The notes: a model not told the origin generated them from the letters alone. 64,000 nucleotides of DNA from Asparagopsis taxiformis (GCA_030407315.1 JALQPE010000320.1:62001-126000); one strand, 5' to 3'; shown: positions 19,489 to 29,346, counted from the stretch's first letter. Program-made: numbers and translations.

Positions 19489-22227
19489 ATGCGCGACCCA
19501 TATACAACTTTGGCCTCTTTGGGCAGACGAGCAAACTCTGGCCTCCGCCTCTCATCACTTACCGATGGCGACGGCAATCAGCCAAAAAAGCTTTCTCGCA
19601 AGAATTCCTTCGCCTCATTTAATCGCCAACGCACAGCTAGGATCGGTTCTCTCTTCCGCTCAGAAGATATGACTCTGGTTCGTCTCTATTTCGATCGCGC
19701 TGCAGCCCACGACACTGTTGATGAGCTCGGGGAGCTTGGCCTGTGCCAATTCAAAGACCTCAATGAAAATCAATCTTCATTTCAGCGTACCTTCTCCGAT
19801 AATGTTCGCCGCTGTGATGACATGCTGCGTGTCATCCGCTTCATCATATCAGAGATTGACCGAACCCCCAATTTAACTCTGGCCCCCTCTTCCTTAAATG
19901 CTCCAGGCAATATGCCTACTTTCCGTCTTGACGATCTTAATGCACACCTCGCAAGTCTTGAGCATTCTTTGCTAGAAATGAACGGGAACACTGAAGCCCT
20001 TACCACCCAGTACAACGAAACCGTTGAGTTGCGCTGTGTTCTAGAGCGTGCTGCAGAGTTCTTCCGATCTGCTCCGCAAATTCAAGATCCTTCGCTTCCT
20101 AACTCTGCTACAACAAAAGTTCCCGGTTCTGGACTCATTTCAGATGTGATGAACAAGATATCTGCGCTCTCAGATACTCCTACGATTGTTGTAGATGACT
20201 ATGCTGATGCATCTCCGTCTGCCTTTGGTGCCGCAATTGGTATACATCAAACGGAGCGTAGCCAGTCAAGCCTCCTGTCTTTCTTTACAGGTACTATCTC
20301 AAGGGAGAAAATTTCCGCATTTGAGCGCGTCCTGTTCCGAGCAACTCACGGGAATTGTATTGTGCGTTTTGCTGATGTCGACGAGAAACTTATTGATCCC
20401 GATACCAAGGAGGAGACTGAAAAGAGCGTGTTCATGGTCTTCTTCTCCGGTTCCGCGGTCAGAATGAAAGTAGCAAAGATTTGTGACGCGTTCAATGCGA
20501 ACCGCTACTCTGTCCCAGAGGATCATGCAAGCCAGATGGCTGCTTTCAACAACTGCAAAACTCGTCTAAATGACCTTGAGGCAATCATGTATTCCAGTTC
20601 TTCTCACAGACTCGACATCCTCCGAGATGTTAGCCAACAGATTTTGTCATGGCGTGAAAAAGTTAAACGAGACATGGGTATCTTCAACACTCTGAATCTG
20701 TTGAATTATGATACTAGTCAGAAACTGTTCATTGCAGATGTATGGTGCCCGGAATCTGCTAAGGACGATGTTAGAAGTGCCCTTGATATTGGAAGACGCA
20801 GGTCAAACGCTCAAGTGCCATCTATTCTGGAAGAAAGACCGTTAGGGCCGGGTGATATCCCTCCAACATACTACAAGACCAACAAATTCACTGAGGTGTT
20901 TCAGGGTATTGTAGAGTCGTATGGTATTGCGAAGTACCATGAAGTTAATCCAGCTCCCTACACCATTATTACTTTCCCATTCTTATTTGCAGTAATGTTT
21001 GGTGATATCGGTCATGGGATTCTGATGACGCTTTTTGCGATGTATATGGTACGTAATGAATTGCGGTACAGTTCCATGGGCAAAAGAATGGGCGAAATGA
21101 TGAAGACTTGCTTTGATGGACGATATATCATTTTGCTCATGGGTATATTCTCTATATACACAGGTGTCATATACAACGAGTTCTTTGCAGTTCCAATTGA
21201 CCTCTTTGGTTCGAGGTGGAAATATACTTCTGCAAGCGAAATGGCTTGTGGGATAGACAATTGTGAAAATGCTGCAAGCGTTCTTCCACCTTTAGCGCCA
21301 TATCCGCTTGGGTTTGATCCGATTTGGAAAACAAGTAAGACCGGCCTGCTGTTCTTTAATTCATACAAGATGAAATTGTCAATTGTTCTCGGGGTTTTGC
21401 AAATGTTGATGGGCATATACCTCTCCTATGTGAATGCCCGTTTCTTCAAACAAAAGCTGGATATATTGTATGTGTTTATTCCGCAACTCATCTTCATGAC
21501 TTCAATTTTTGGATACTTGGTCATTCTTATTATCACAAAGTGGCTAATAGATTACAATGCACCTACTTGTGCTGCGAGTCCTATGTGTAATCCCCCGGAC
21601 TTGAAATCAGTTCTGATTGGAATGTTCATGAGTCCAGGGAATCTTCCAGAAGATATGATCATGTTTCCGGGTCAGAATAGTTTGCAGTTATTCCTACTGT
21701 TTCTGGCTGTAATAGCAGTGCCATGGATGTTGTTTCCGAAACCATTTATACTAAGGGCGAGGCACAATAGCAGGAAGCGATATCGCCGACTGAGTGAAGA
21801 TGAAGATGCGGTGGTACCAGAGGATGATGAGCACCATGGAGGGACATTTGAATTTGGGGAGGTTTTTGTTCACCAAATGATTCATACAATTGAGTTTGTG
21901 CTTGGTGCTATCAGTAATACTGCCAGTTACTTGCGATTGTGGGCGCTAAGTCTTGCTCATGCTGAACTAAGCAACGTATTCCTGGAGAAGCTGTTATACG
22001 GATCGATTGCGACTGGTAGCCCTATAGCTATGATGATTGGGTTCTTCATGTGGGTCGCAGCCACGCTCGGCGTGCTCATGTTTATGGAATCTCTTTCGGC
22101 CTTCTTGCATGCTCTCCGTTTGCACTGGGTGGAATTCCAGAACAAGTTTTATCTTCTGCATGGAGATGGAAAGAAGTTTGAGCCATACAACCATGACACG
22201 ACAGAAGATGATGACGTATCAAACTAA
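19489..22227 (+). CDS. VHA-a: V-type H+-ATPase subunit a (Vo sector)
   Basis: This is the membrane-embedded subunit that forms the proton half-channels of the vacuolar ATPase. The single exon encodes 912 residues from the only candidate ATG. After a 60-residue Ser/Arg-rich leader comes the family's start, LFRSEDMTLVRLYF. The soluble N-terminal domain contains ELGELGLCQFKDLN. The membrane domain begins near residue 490 with PFLFAVMFGDIGHG and includes about eight hydrophobic segments. The motif YLRLWALSLAHAELS holds the essential arginine at about residue 816, equivalent to yeast R735. The leader is longer than in yeast Vph1 and may be trimmed or regulatory; part of it could belong to the 5' leader. 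Confidence 0.97.
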   Translation: MRDPYTTLASLGRRANSGLRLSSLTDGDGNQPKKLSRKNSFASFNRQRTARIGSLFRSEDMTLVRLYFDRAAAHDTVDELGELGLCQFKDLNENQSSFQRTFSDNVRRCDDMLRVIRFIISEIDRTPNLTLAPSSLNAPGNMPTFRLDDLNAHLASLEHSLLEMNGNTEALTTQYNETVELRCVLERAAEFFRSAPQIQDPSLPNSATTKVPGSGLISDVMNKISALSDTPTIVVDDYADASPSAFGAAIGIHQTERSQSSLLSFFTGTISREKISAFERVLFRATHGNCIVRFADVDEKLIDPDTKEETEKSVFMVFFSGSAVRMKVAKICDAFNANRYSVPEDHASQMAAFNNCKTRLNDLEAIMYSSSSHRLDILRDVSQQILSWREKVKRDMGIFNTLNLLNYDTSQKLFIADVWCPESAKDDVRSALDIGRRRSNAQVPSILEERPLGPGDIPPTYYKTNKFTEVFQGIVESYGIAKYHEVNPAPYTIITFPFLFAVMFGDIGHGILMTLFAMYMVRNELRYSSMGKRMGEMMKTCFDGRYIILLMGIFSIYTGVIYNEFFAVPIDLFGSRWKYTSASEMACGIDNCENAASVLPPLAPYPLGFDPIWKTSKTGLLFFNSYKMKLSIVLGVLQMLMGIYLSYVNARFFKQKLDILYVFIPQLIFMTSIFGYLVILIITKWLIDYNAPTCAASPMCNPPDLKSVLIGMFMSPGNLPEDMIMFPGQNSLQLFLLFLAVIAVPWMLFPKPFILRARHNSRKRYRRLSEDEDAVVPEDDEHHGGTFEFGEVFVHQMIHTIEFVLGAISNTASYLRLWALSLAHAELSNVFLEKLLYGSIATGSPIAMMIGFFMWVAATLGVLMFMESLSAFLHALRLHWVEFQNKFYLLHGDGKKFEPYNHDTTEDDDVSN

Positions 22228-22478
22228 GCCTAACCGAACTTCAGTTTCCCTCTGACCTGTACAGTAGAGTGGCTTCCACGTACCGATAAATATGTGTACC
22301 TGTAGAAGCAAAGCAGCTGCAACCAACAATTTGTTTACAAATGATCGATAATAGGTAGAGAACTACTTGTACAAGAACGCGAAAATGATATGTATGTGCA
22401 GGAAAGAGACGTCATCAAGTTGACGACTCCAGTGCATTAGATGCAAAATTGAAACAGATCTACAAAACGAGCTAACGG

Positions 22479-24137
22479 CTACAGTTTTCGCCATGGACGC
22501 CTGAGAGGGCTTTCCGGGTCCATCTCAAACAATTCTCGGCTCGACTCCAGTTCAGCAGCTCTGCGGAACATGAACCTTGCCTTCTCCTCGTCACCCACAG
22601 ACCTCTCTAGTTCGGCCCATGCTCTCCATGGAGATCCATCTTTAGGGTCGAGATTGATGCTTCGCGAGATGTAATGGCGCGCCACAGAGATGTTGTTCTG
22701 TGAAATTTCGAAACGAGCAAACCAAAACCAAAGCCAAGCACAATTGCCGTCAACAGCAACAGCTTTCTCGAATAAATCGCGTGCCTTGTCGATTTCCTTA
22801 TCCTCCCATTCCAAGGCAGCCCAGGCATGAAGCAGCGCTGCAACCTCTCTTCCTTTGCTTACTTGAGATCCCCTCTTAAAGAGGTCACGCGCGGCGTGCT
22901 TATCAAGCTGACGTTGTTCCAGAAGCGCCAGCGACTGCCACAAATAAGCCTTCTTGGAATCAATTTGCAGACCCTTCTGAAAAATTTCTCTAGCGGCTGC
23001 TATATCACCGCGACATTCTAGCAGTTTTCCCCATGAGCAATATAGGATTGCATCTCTCGGATAGATCAACACTGCTTTGCTATAGAGGACAAGCGCTTCA
23101 TGAACGTTTCCATGTTTTTCTTCCATTCGCGCCCATGCTTGCCAAAGTTGTACAGCAGATCTTCCCGTAATATTCGTCCCCTGTGCATAATATTTTCTCG
23201 CCATGTCCACATTTCCTTCAAATTCTTCCATTTGTGCTAGCGAAAGCCAAGAGTGCGTATGTTTAGGGTCCACACGAATAGCTCTGGAGAAGCACTCTCT
23301 CGCCGATGCCGCCCTACCCCTGCGATATTCCAACACACCAAGTGCATGATGCAAGTAGGGATTGTCTGGCTCAATCTTCAAGCCACGCGTGAGAATTATG
23401 CGTGCCGATTCAGAATTGCCACGCTTATCCTCCAAAACACCAAGTGAATGATACAAACGCGTAGCGGTTGGACATACATTCAGGCCATTGAGGAACAAGC
23501 GCTTTGCCTCTGCGATTCGACCACATTTGTACTCCATTGAACCCCAGGAATGATATAGGGAGGGGAGACGTGGATTGGCCTCCTCAGCCTTGCGGAATAA
23601 ACGGCGAGCAGCGATGAAATTGCCCAAGTTCTTTTCGAGATCAGCCCAATTCTGCCAGAGAATGGCATTGGTAGGATTGAGTTTGAGAGCTCTCTTGAGA
23701 ACCTCACGGGCACGATCCATTTCTCCATCACGCTGAAGTATCATGGCGTAGCGTATCCAGGCGCGACCATTGGAGGTATCAAGCTGAACCAGAGACTCAT
23801 ATATACGGAGAGCGTTGCGCAAACGCCCATCTTTCTCCTCAGATTTTGCCGACTCGAAGAGCAATTCCAAAGCCTCCCGAGTTCCTGACTGGCGGTCAAT
23901 TTCCACATCGGGAACTGGGGACGAATAGGTAGGATTTGGACGGGTGCGTGGGTCGTCGGTGGGAGCATTGCTCGCTGGGGGGCGGACGCGACGCTCTACT
24001 CTTGCACATACTGGATTGCGACGATTATAGGTTAGGGGCTCTTCTTGGAGATTGGGCGAATCCGACAAAACTGGAGTTGCGGACGCACGGCCGGCCAGCG
24101 GGATGGGGGCCGAGGTGACAAATGAAGCGATTTCCAT
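22479..24137 (-). CDS. HAT/TPR repeat protein of the Mbb1/HCF107 type, probably plastid
   Basis: This 552-residue protein is built almost entirely of tandem 34-residue half-a-TPR repeats from about residue 85 to 530. Typical repeat cores are LWQNWADLE, LYHSLGVLE and AWARMEEKHG, spaced 34 residues apart. This architecture matches Chlamydomonas Mbb1 and plant HCF107, which bind and stabilise plastid psbB/psbH transcripts. The ATG at 24137 gives an N-terminus MEIASFVTSAP followed by a Ser/Thr/Arg/Pro-rich stretch, consistent with a red-algal-type transit peptide with an early phenylalanine. HAT repeats also occur in nuclear pre-mRNA factors, so RNA binding is likely but plastid targeting and the psbB role are inference. 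Nuclear psbM lies 1.5 kb away. Confidence 0.8.
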   Translation of the reverse strand: MEIASFVTSAPIPLAGRASATPVLSDSPNLQEEPLTYNRRNPVCARVERRVRPPASNAPTDDPRTRPNPTYSSPVPDVEIDRQSGTREALELLFESAKSEEKDGRLRNALRIYESLVQLDTSNGRAWIRYAMILQRDGEMDRAREVLKRALKLNPTNAILWQNWADLEKNLGNFIAARRLFRKAEEANPRLPSLYHSWGSMEYKCGRIAEAKRLFLNGLNVCPTATRLYHSLGVLEDKRGNSESARIILTRGLKIEPDNPYLHHALGVLEYRRGRAASARECFSRAIRVDPKHTHSWLSLAQMEEFEGNVDMARKYYAQGTNITGRSAVQLWQAWARMEEKHGNVHEALVLYSKAVLIYPRDAILYCSWGKLLECRGDIAAAREIFQKGLQIDSKKAYLWQSLALLEQRQLDKHAARDLFKRGSQVSKGREVAALLHAWAALEWEDKEIDKARDLFEKAVAVDGNCAWLWFWFARFEISQNNISVARHYISRSINLDPKDGSPWRAWAELERSVGDEEKARFMFRRAAELESSRELFEMDPESPLRRPWRKL

Positions 24138-24780
24138 AGAGTCTCTGGTTGGCGCCGCGGTGGGCAGCACGGGGGACTGGCGTTGAGGAGAATTAAAGTT
24201 GCAGTGAGGTGGAATTCGAGGGAGTCATCGAGATGATACAGTTTCCACGTGCCCACAGCGCAAGTGCTTTATGGAGTAGTTTCATTGTGTGAAATTTCTG
24301 CGACCTCCCGTTTTGGTTTACATCGCCGCTACCGTATCTGACTAGTCCACAATGTTGCGTATTGGATTGCGGACGATATCCACGCTTGATTTTTCTTCTG
24401 AAATTCATAACGTTCACAGCCACTTAGAAGGGCTTGTTCGTGTACTCGGATATGCCCCTGCAAAGTGGACCATTGAGCTGATTTAAAATGTTCATAGATC
24501 CATTCTTAATTTGAAAGATCACATCAACGGTACAGCGGTACAGCAATGTGGCCGTGTGGAAGCTTTTCAAATGATATTGAAGACCCAATGTTGTTGCATG
24601 AACACTTCCGAACGCGTATTGGCCAAATCGTGTCAAGCAATCAGATTCGCTCACTCTGAGATCCTTCCGCGACATTATCCCTCCAGCAACATCCGGTGAG
24701 CATAAACTCGCTTACAATCACGACATCCATCCATCCATCCATCTATTTTCTGCTTCTCCACATCCGTCCCAACGTGTTGA
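24138..24780. promoter_or_regulatory. divergent spacer upstream of the HAT-repeat and kinase genes
   Basis: 643 bases with no supported gene. A CACGTG core lies at 24246-24251, about 110 bases upstream of the HAT-protein start. A short CATC microsatellite lies at about 24722-24742, just before the kinase gene. Short frames here lack ATG or any recognisable domain. Confidence 0.4.
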
Positions 24781-25467
24781 ATGACGGTAAACTCAGGCAT
24801 GTCTACCCGGCAGGTCGTGGTATTGATTCGAGGTGTAAGTAGTCCGATTCATTGCTATAGACGTAGGGTACGCAAAGATATCTAACCACGTTTATCTGCG
24901 CATACTGGCCGATATCAGTATCCAGGTGTGGGCAAAACAACGCTCGCGTTTGCAATCGCAAAACAACTAGGCTATTGCCTCATCTGTAAGGATGATGTTA
25001 GAGAAGCTGCCATCCGACATGACGCGACAGTGATGGCCGATATACGGTCTGTGTGTCCGGACCGTGCGTCATCCATCCGTGTCGACTCGAACGACATGAC
25101 ATATGAAGCTATGTTTGCTGTCGGATTGACGCAACTGCGTGTTGGTGCCAAAGGAGTTGTACTTGAAAGTCCTCTCGGGCGTGTAGCTTTAGGAGAGCGT
25201 GCTGTTGCGGTAACGAAAGAAGCACAAGCGCTGTGTGTACTTGTAGATTGTTTCGCGGAGCGTGCCGTATGGGAGGAGCGACTAGCGCTTCGTGCTGGGA
25301 AGAGTGATTTCCGTCCAAGCAATGCGGATCAGATTGCAGGTCGATATGAAAATATTGGCTATAAGATTGATTGTGATGCACATGTGAGTGCGGACTGTGC
25401 GCGACCGCCAGAGGATAATGTTGCGGAGATACAGAAAGTGATCAGACAATTGATGACGGATGAATAA
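24781..25467 (+). CDS. P-loop nucleotide kinase-like protein, two exons
   Basis: Exon 1 is 24781-24834 and exon 2 is 24919-25467, separated by an 84-base intron (GTAAGT donor, ATATCAG acceptor, phase 0). The splice restores the strand-loop VVVLIRGYPGVGKTTLA at residues 12-28, a complete Walker A motif split by the intron just before it. The product has 200 residues. Later come an ESPLGR-type segment at about residue 110 and a lid-like arginine-rich region (WEERLALRAGKSDFRP) near 145. The pattern fits the AAA_33 group of small-molecule or nucleotide kinases. The substrate is unknown. There is no obvious targeting peptide. Confidence 0.85.
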
Positions 25468-25606
25468 CTAACAACTGATAAAAAAGAAACAGTGATGGAA
25501 AAGCCTATTTTATCACGCAGTACAGAGGTGTAGGTTACAAAAGTACACCCATCCGATCCGCACTGATTGAATAACAGTTACGAAACCACAGCTGCACCTA
25601 AATTAA

Positions 25607-26013
25607 TTACTCTCCTCGTCCAGTGCGCTCGCCAGCCTTGCGACTCTCGCCCTGAATATACAGGATAACAAGGAAGGCACAGGGGATGAGCGTGCCGAGG
25701 AAGATGGCGAGGTAGGCCGGGAATGTGACGGCCATGCCTTCTGCGAGCGTCAGATTTGGCAGGGTGGCCAGTGTGGTGTCAATGGACGACTCAATGTTCA
25801 TGCGCGCTGCGGCGGCACGACGGGCGACAGGTCGGGCCGAAGTGGTGCATTTGCGCGCCTATTGGACGGGCAGACGAGCAATTGAGCATCGCATCAGGTT
25901 GGTTAGCAAAGAACAAACGACCAACATGCATGGTGGAAAGTTGGATGACTTACGGTGAAAGCTCCAGGGCGTACTGTCGCTGAAAGCGCGCTCGATCCGA
26001 CGAAAGCGTTCAT
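25607..26013 (-). CDS. psbM: photosystem II subunit PsbM, nuclear-encoded, two exons
   Basis: PsbM is a single-span subunit at the PSII dimer interface. Exon 1 is 25954-26013 and exon 2 is 25607-25858, separated by a 95-base intron (GTAAGT donor, CAATAG acceptor, phase 0). The 103-residue precursor starts MNAFVGSSALSATVRPGAFT, followed by an Arg/Ala-rich region to about residue 39, which looks like a transit peptide. The membrane span at 66-88 (YLAIFLGTLIPCAFLVILYIQ) matches the core of cyanobacterial and plastid PsbM, including the Pro in the helix and the aromatic/Gln exit. About 26 residues between the Arg-rich region and the span have no counterpart in the 34-residue plastid PsbM and may be removed or remain lumenal. 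The gene diverges from another small thylakoid-type gene. Confidence 0.85.
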
Positions 26014-26513
26014 CTTGGCGGGGTTGGATGTGATGCGCACGTCTGGATACTTGGCAAGCAAAACTGGTCTGTTCAAAACAAAGTTTGTGAACGTTGCTTG
26101 TGTCGTAGAGAGGTATTGAAAAGGACCAAGCGCAGGAGAAAAATTGCAAGATTTTTCGGGCGGATAATATTCGTTGTCATACACTTTTGTGCGATCGACA
26201 GCCACAAGTGTAGGTGAACCCTAACTTGGGATGCCAAAGCAGCGATCTGGTATCAAGATCAAACGAGATCACCAGCAACTCAGTTGCAATGCTGTCCACG
26301 TGTTCTAACGACAGATGTCCTGTGCCTTGCACCTCGCTCCTCTGGAGATCGAAATTTTATTTTTTAGATATTTTTGGAATTCCCCTGTGCAATTAATTTA
26401 ATTCGTTCAACAAAGGGTATGTTTGGAGCACTTCGTCGCAACCATCCATCCATCCATCGCTAACCATCCTTGCCATCGATTACCACATCCTTCTCCAACT
26501 ATCCACATTAACA
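26014..26513. promoter_or_regulatory. shared promoter region of psbM and the 88-residue thylakoid-type gene
   Basis: 500 bases separate the two diverging start codons. A CACGTG core at 26297-26302 lies close to the midpoint. A CATC microsatellite lies at about 26445-26457, close to the plus-strand start, as also seen before the kinase gene at 24.7 kb. No gene is supported inside. Confidence 0.5.
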
Positions 26514-26865
26514 ATGGCTTTTGTCGGCTCCTTCGTCGGTCTTCCAGTTGCTGCCCCCGCCCGGTCCCTCGTCTCCACAAGGCCTGCAACCCTTCGTGTT
26601 GCAAAGCCAGCGAGGTACGTAGCGAGCATATCTCAACTTTCATCAATATGTCTATTCCTTTACTTACTCTATCTATTATTTTCTTGGTGCTTGCGGTAGA
26701 ATGTCAATGGCACCACTTGCGAACCAAGTTGTAGTGAAAGCTTCAGACGTCGCGACCGTCATTGCCACAAAGGAGAGTGACTTTGGAGGATATACTTTCC
26801 CCGTCATCGGTCTCCTCATTATTGGCATTATTATCGCTGTTCTCACTCCTCCCGTTAAAGACTAA
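26514..26865 (+). CDS. small single-span thylakoid-type protein, candidate PSII subunit, two exons
   Basis: Exon 1 is 26514-26614 and exon 2 is 26700-26865, separated by an 85-base intron (GTACGT donor, GGTAG acceptor, phase 2). The precursor has 88 residues. The N-terminus MAFVGSFVGLPVAAPARS is a plastid transit peptide of the phenylalanine type, Ser/Ala/Arg-rich to about residue 34. The mature part ends with one hydrophobic helix at about 65-83 and a short tail LTPPVKD. This size and layout suit a low-mass photosystem subunit; Psb34 is one candidate, but I could not match the sequence with certainty. The divergent nuclear psbM neighbour supports a PSII link. Confidence 0.75.
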
Positions 26866-27026
26866 ACGCCCTCGCGTTTCACAATATTTTCAGCGCTGAA
26901 CCCCTGCACCATTCCGGCTCTACTCGCGTCACTGCTGCGTTTTCATCCTTACATCAGTTGTTCAGAGTAATAGTTTCTACTAAAAAATGAGCTTGAACCA
27001 TAGCTCAACAAGCTTTCGCTGCTAGT

Positions 27027-27578
27027 TTATGCCGTCCCCACTTTCCTCATGGGCATCGCAATAATCTTTCCGTTGTGCTTACGAATCTCGCACCCTGCTT
27101 CATCCAACTCTTTCGCAGCATCTCTTTTAATATCAATCGTACCTCCAGCCCTATTGGTAAATTCATTGTCGTCCAAGTCTTCGTTTGCGTCATCTTCCTT
27201 GCTGTTCTCCGGAATACGCTCTAGTGTCGTTTGAAATACTCGTCTTGATGAGGAGTACAGCGGAAAGCGACCGAACGCCCATTCAGCCTCTGTTCTTGTT
27301 AACTTCACCTTTGTGTTCATCACTGTTTGATCAGACTCGCTTCTGCGAAATGCCCAACCCATGTCTTGAAAAGATCCAGTCCTCGTGTAAGGGTCTGAAC
27401 ACATCCGTGTAATCTTCTCTCCCTGTCTCATCTTCCCAAACGTCATTTTATCCAGAGTCAAGTCTGAGGAGACAAGCGACGAGAACATTACTAAGGCGTC
27501 TGAGCTTTTTGCATTCTGTTCCTCTCTGGCTGAGCAGTAGTCTTGACCAAATGGCATATCAGCAGATCGGAGAGACAT
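27027..27578 (-). CDS. hypothetical protein (183 aa)
   Basis: A single ATG-started frame of 183 residues, convergent with the 88-residue thylakoid-type gene (161 bases between stops). The middle holds several Arg/Thr-rich stretches, such as DPYTRTGSFQDMGWAFRR. An acidic run lies at about residues 125-142, followed by a Lys-rich C-terminal domain (GGTIDIKRDAAKELDEAGCEIRKHNGKIIAMP). No family was recognised. The start codon sits inside GAAAGTATGTC, which resembles a 5' splice site, so the true 5' end may involve an upstream exon. Codon use and length suggest a real gene. Confidence 0.5.
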   Translation of the reverse strand: MSLRSADMPFGQDYCSAREEQNAKSSDALVMFSSLVSSDLTLDKMTFGKMRQGEKITRMCSDPYTRTGSFQDMGWAFRRSESDQTVMNTKVKLTRTEAEWAFGRFPLYSSSRRVFQTTLERIPENSKEDDANEDLDDNEFTNRAGGTIDIKRDAAKELDEAGCEIRKHNGKIIAMPMRKVGTA

Positions 27579-28452
27579 ACTTTCAAATGCGATGATAGAT
27601 GCGATGAACAGTCAAAGATATCTAGAAATGTTTTGTTTGACAGTTTGCACGATCGAGGTGAGCACAAACAGACATATGTAGAGTGATGGGACAGTTTAGA
27701 ATTGTTCAGCTTATCCCAAGCATGAAATATACAACTGGATGTAGTGATTAACGCACTGACTCACAAGATCCTCTCTGATTTCATCTCTAGCAAACTGCAA
27801 TCAAAATATGAGTCTCTAAATTCCCAGAAAGGAAACAAGTGTACATTGGACAAGCTATGAAACAAAATGAAATCGATCATAGTAGAGTTGTGGTTGGGTA
27901 GTACGAACGTTGCTTGTTGGTTCAAACATAGTTTCCTAGGGATGATGGCTCTGAAATTCAGTTTGAAACACATGGACTTGTTGCGATGATTTATTTCGAA
28001 ATAGAAACCCGAGAACGTCCTTGAAGAAAGCAAATATTACAACACAACACAACAGAATAGGAATTGCATTGATAGAGATGTTGACGTAGAGACATATTCT
28101 GCTCCTCATGAATGTTGACGCATTGACAAAGATGATGATAGCATAGATTACCTGCCAGTATCGCCTATGTGGAGCAGTAAGGAGTACACTGATGCAATAC
28201 TACACGTTGCAATACTTGCCATGGTGGATATTCAGCTGATGTGAATCTCTATAAAGGCATTATGGTTGAACCATAGTTCTGTGTAGATCTTTTCCGACAA
28301 CATCTCCCGATTTGTTATGCTCATATTGGCAATATTGTGTTTTTGATTTTCCCTAGCTAGAAGTTACAACGCAGAATTCTTTTCCAAGCCTGACAACTGT
28401 AGAGAACAATCCTGTCCAGAACGTGGTCCCTCATCTCGACTTTTGGTAAATG
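27579..28452. other. gene-free A/T-rich spacer
   Basis: 874 bases, more A/T-rich than the neighbouring genes. A 90-codon frame at 27761-28033 has no recognisable features and an F/N-rich composition typical of noncoding DNA. A short CAACA tract lies near 28040. No tRNA-like structure was seen. The right end should hold the 3' end of the uroporphyrinogen synthase transcript. Confidence 0.5.
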
Positions 28453-29346
28453 CTATTTTGCTTCTACACGCAGAGTCTCACATAGCTTCATTGCATCTCC
28501 AATTGTTGTAACCCATCCGTCAAGGCCTGGATTTTCTGGATGATGGACTCTCTCAAAACCAGCTGAAATTGCAGCTTTCGCAGATGTTTCTCCTATACAA
28601 GCCACAATAAGCTTTTTATTAACGTCCATGTTCTTCACCCATCCTCTTACACCACTCGGGGAGGCGAAAGTGACAATATCGACAGCGTCCGCCAGAAACA
28701 GTTCTTGAGAATCAAAAATCCTGGTCTCTGTGGAATATGTATTCAATCTTAGTACTGAATATCCAAGCTTCGAAAGTCCTTCCGCGATATCATTTGAGGC
28801 TCTAGCACTTGCCGGATATAGAACTCGTTCACCCTCACGTTGTGGTTGCTGGAATTCCCGTACGAGAGTCTTCCCAGTTGCTTTGGTAGGTTCAAAGTCA
28901 ACGGTTATCCCAAACGCTCGAAGCTTATCACCTGTAGCCTTTCCAACAGCTGCAATGCGTCCAAGTGTAGGATAGTCAGCTTCTCGCCAGCCTGAGATAA
29001 AGACGGAAGCAGCTTCAGGTGAAGTGATAACTATCCAATCAAACGTATTAGATTCAAGTTCTTGTGGGAGCTGATCTCGGTCCTTTGCGGGAATTGTACC
29101 AACACAAGGCAATTCGACAATTTCACGCCCAGGCAACAATTGCTCGAGAGATTGGCGTAGCATGATATTCTTCCCGTACTCTCTCGTGAGTGCAATGCGC
29201 ACGGGCTTTCTCCATGCTTCCTTCTTGGGAGTCGGGTCACTGCAACAGCGCGGCGCCCGAATGGGGCTGACTGCTCGATTGCGTGGCCGCTTCAATACTG
29301 AATTTGAAGGAAACAAGATTGGCGATTGCACAAATGTAGGAAACAT
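28453..29346 (-). CDS. HEMD: uroporphyrinogen-III synthase, plastid
   Basis: The enzyme cyclises hydroxymethylbilane to uroporphyrinogen III, the last common step toward heme, chlorophyll and bilin pigments. The ATG at 29346 gives 297 residues; two further upstream codons open only on TTG. The N-terminus MFPTFVQSPILF, followed by an Arg/Pro-rich region to about residue 48, looks like a plastid transit peptide. The mature enzyme shows the weakly conserved family landmarks: VRIALTREYGKN at the start, DWIVITSPEAASVF, GRIAAVGKATGDKLR, VLYPASARASNDIAEGL, VDIVTFASPSGVRGW and VACIGETSAKAA. It is a single exon of normal length. Confidence 0.93.
   Translation of the reverse strand: MFPTFVQSPILFPSNSVLKRPRNRAVSPIRAPRCCSDPTPKKEAWRKPVRIALTREYGKNIMLRQSLEQLLPGREIVELPCVGTIPAKDRDQLPQELESNTFDWIVITSPEAASVFISGWREADYPTLGRIAAVGKATGDKLRAFGITVDFEPTKATGKTLVREFQQPQREGERVLYPASARASNDIAEGLSKLGYSVLRLNTYSTETRIFDSQELFLADAVDIVTFASPSGVRGWVKNMDVNKKLIVACIGETSAKAAISAGFERVHHPENPGLDGWVTTIGDAMKLCETLRVEAK

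Noticed and set aside
24722..24742. CATC repeats here and at 26445-26457 as a satellite or CRISPR-like array
   Set aside because: Only four or five units each, with no spacers; simple microsatellites in promoters.
27761..28033. 90-codon minus-strand frame
   Set aside because: F/N-rich, no recognisable features, and in A/T-rich spacer.
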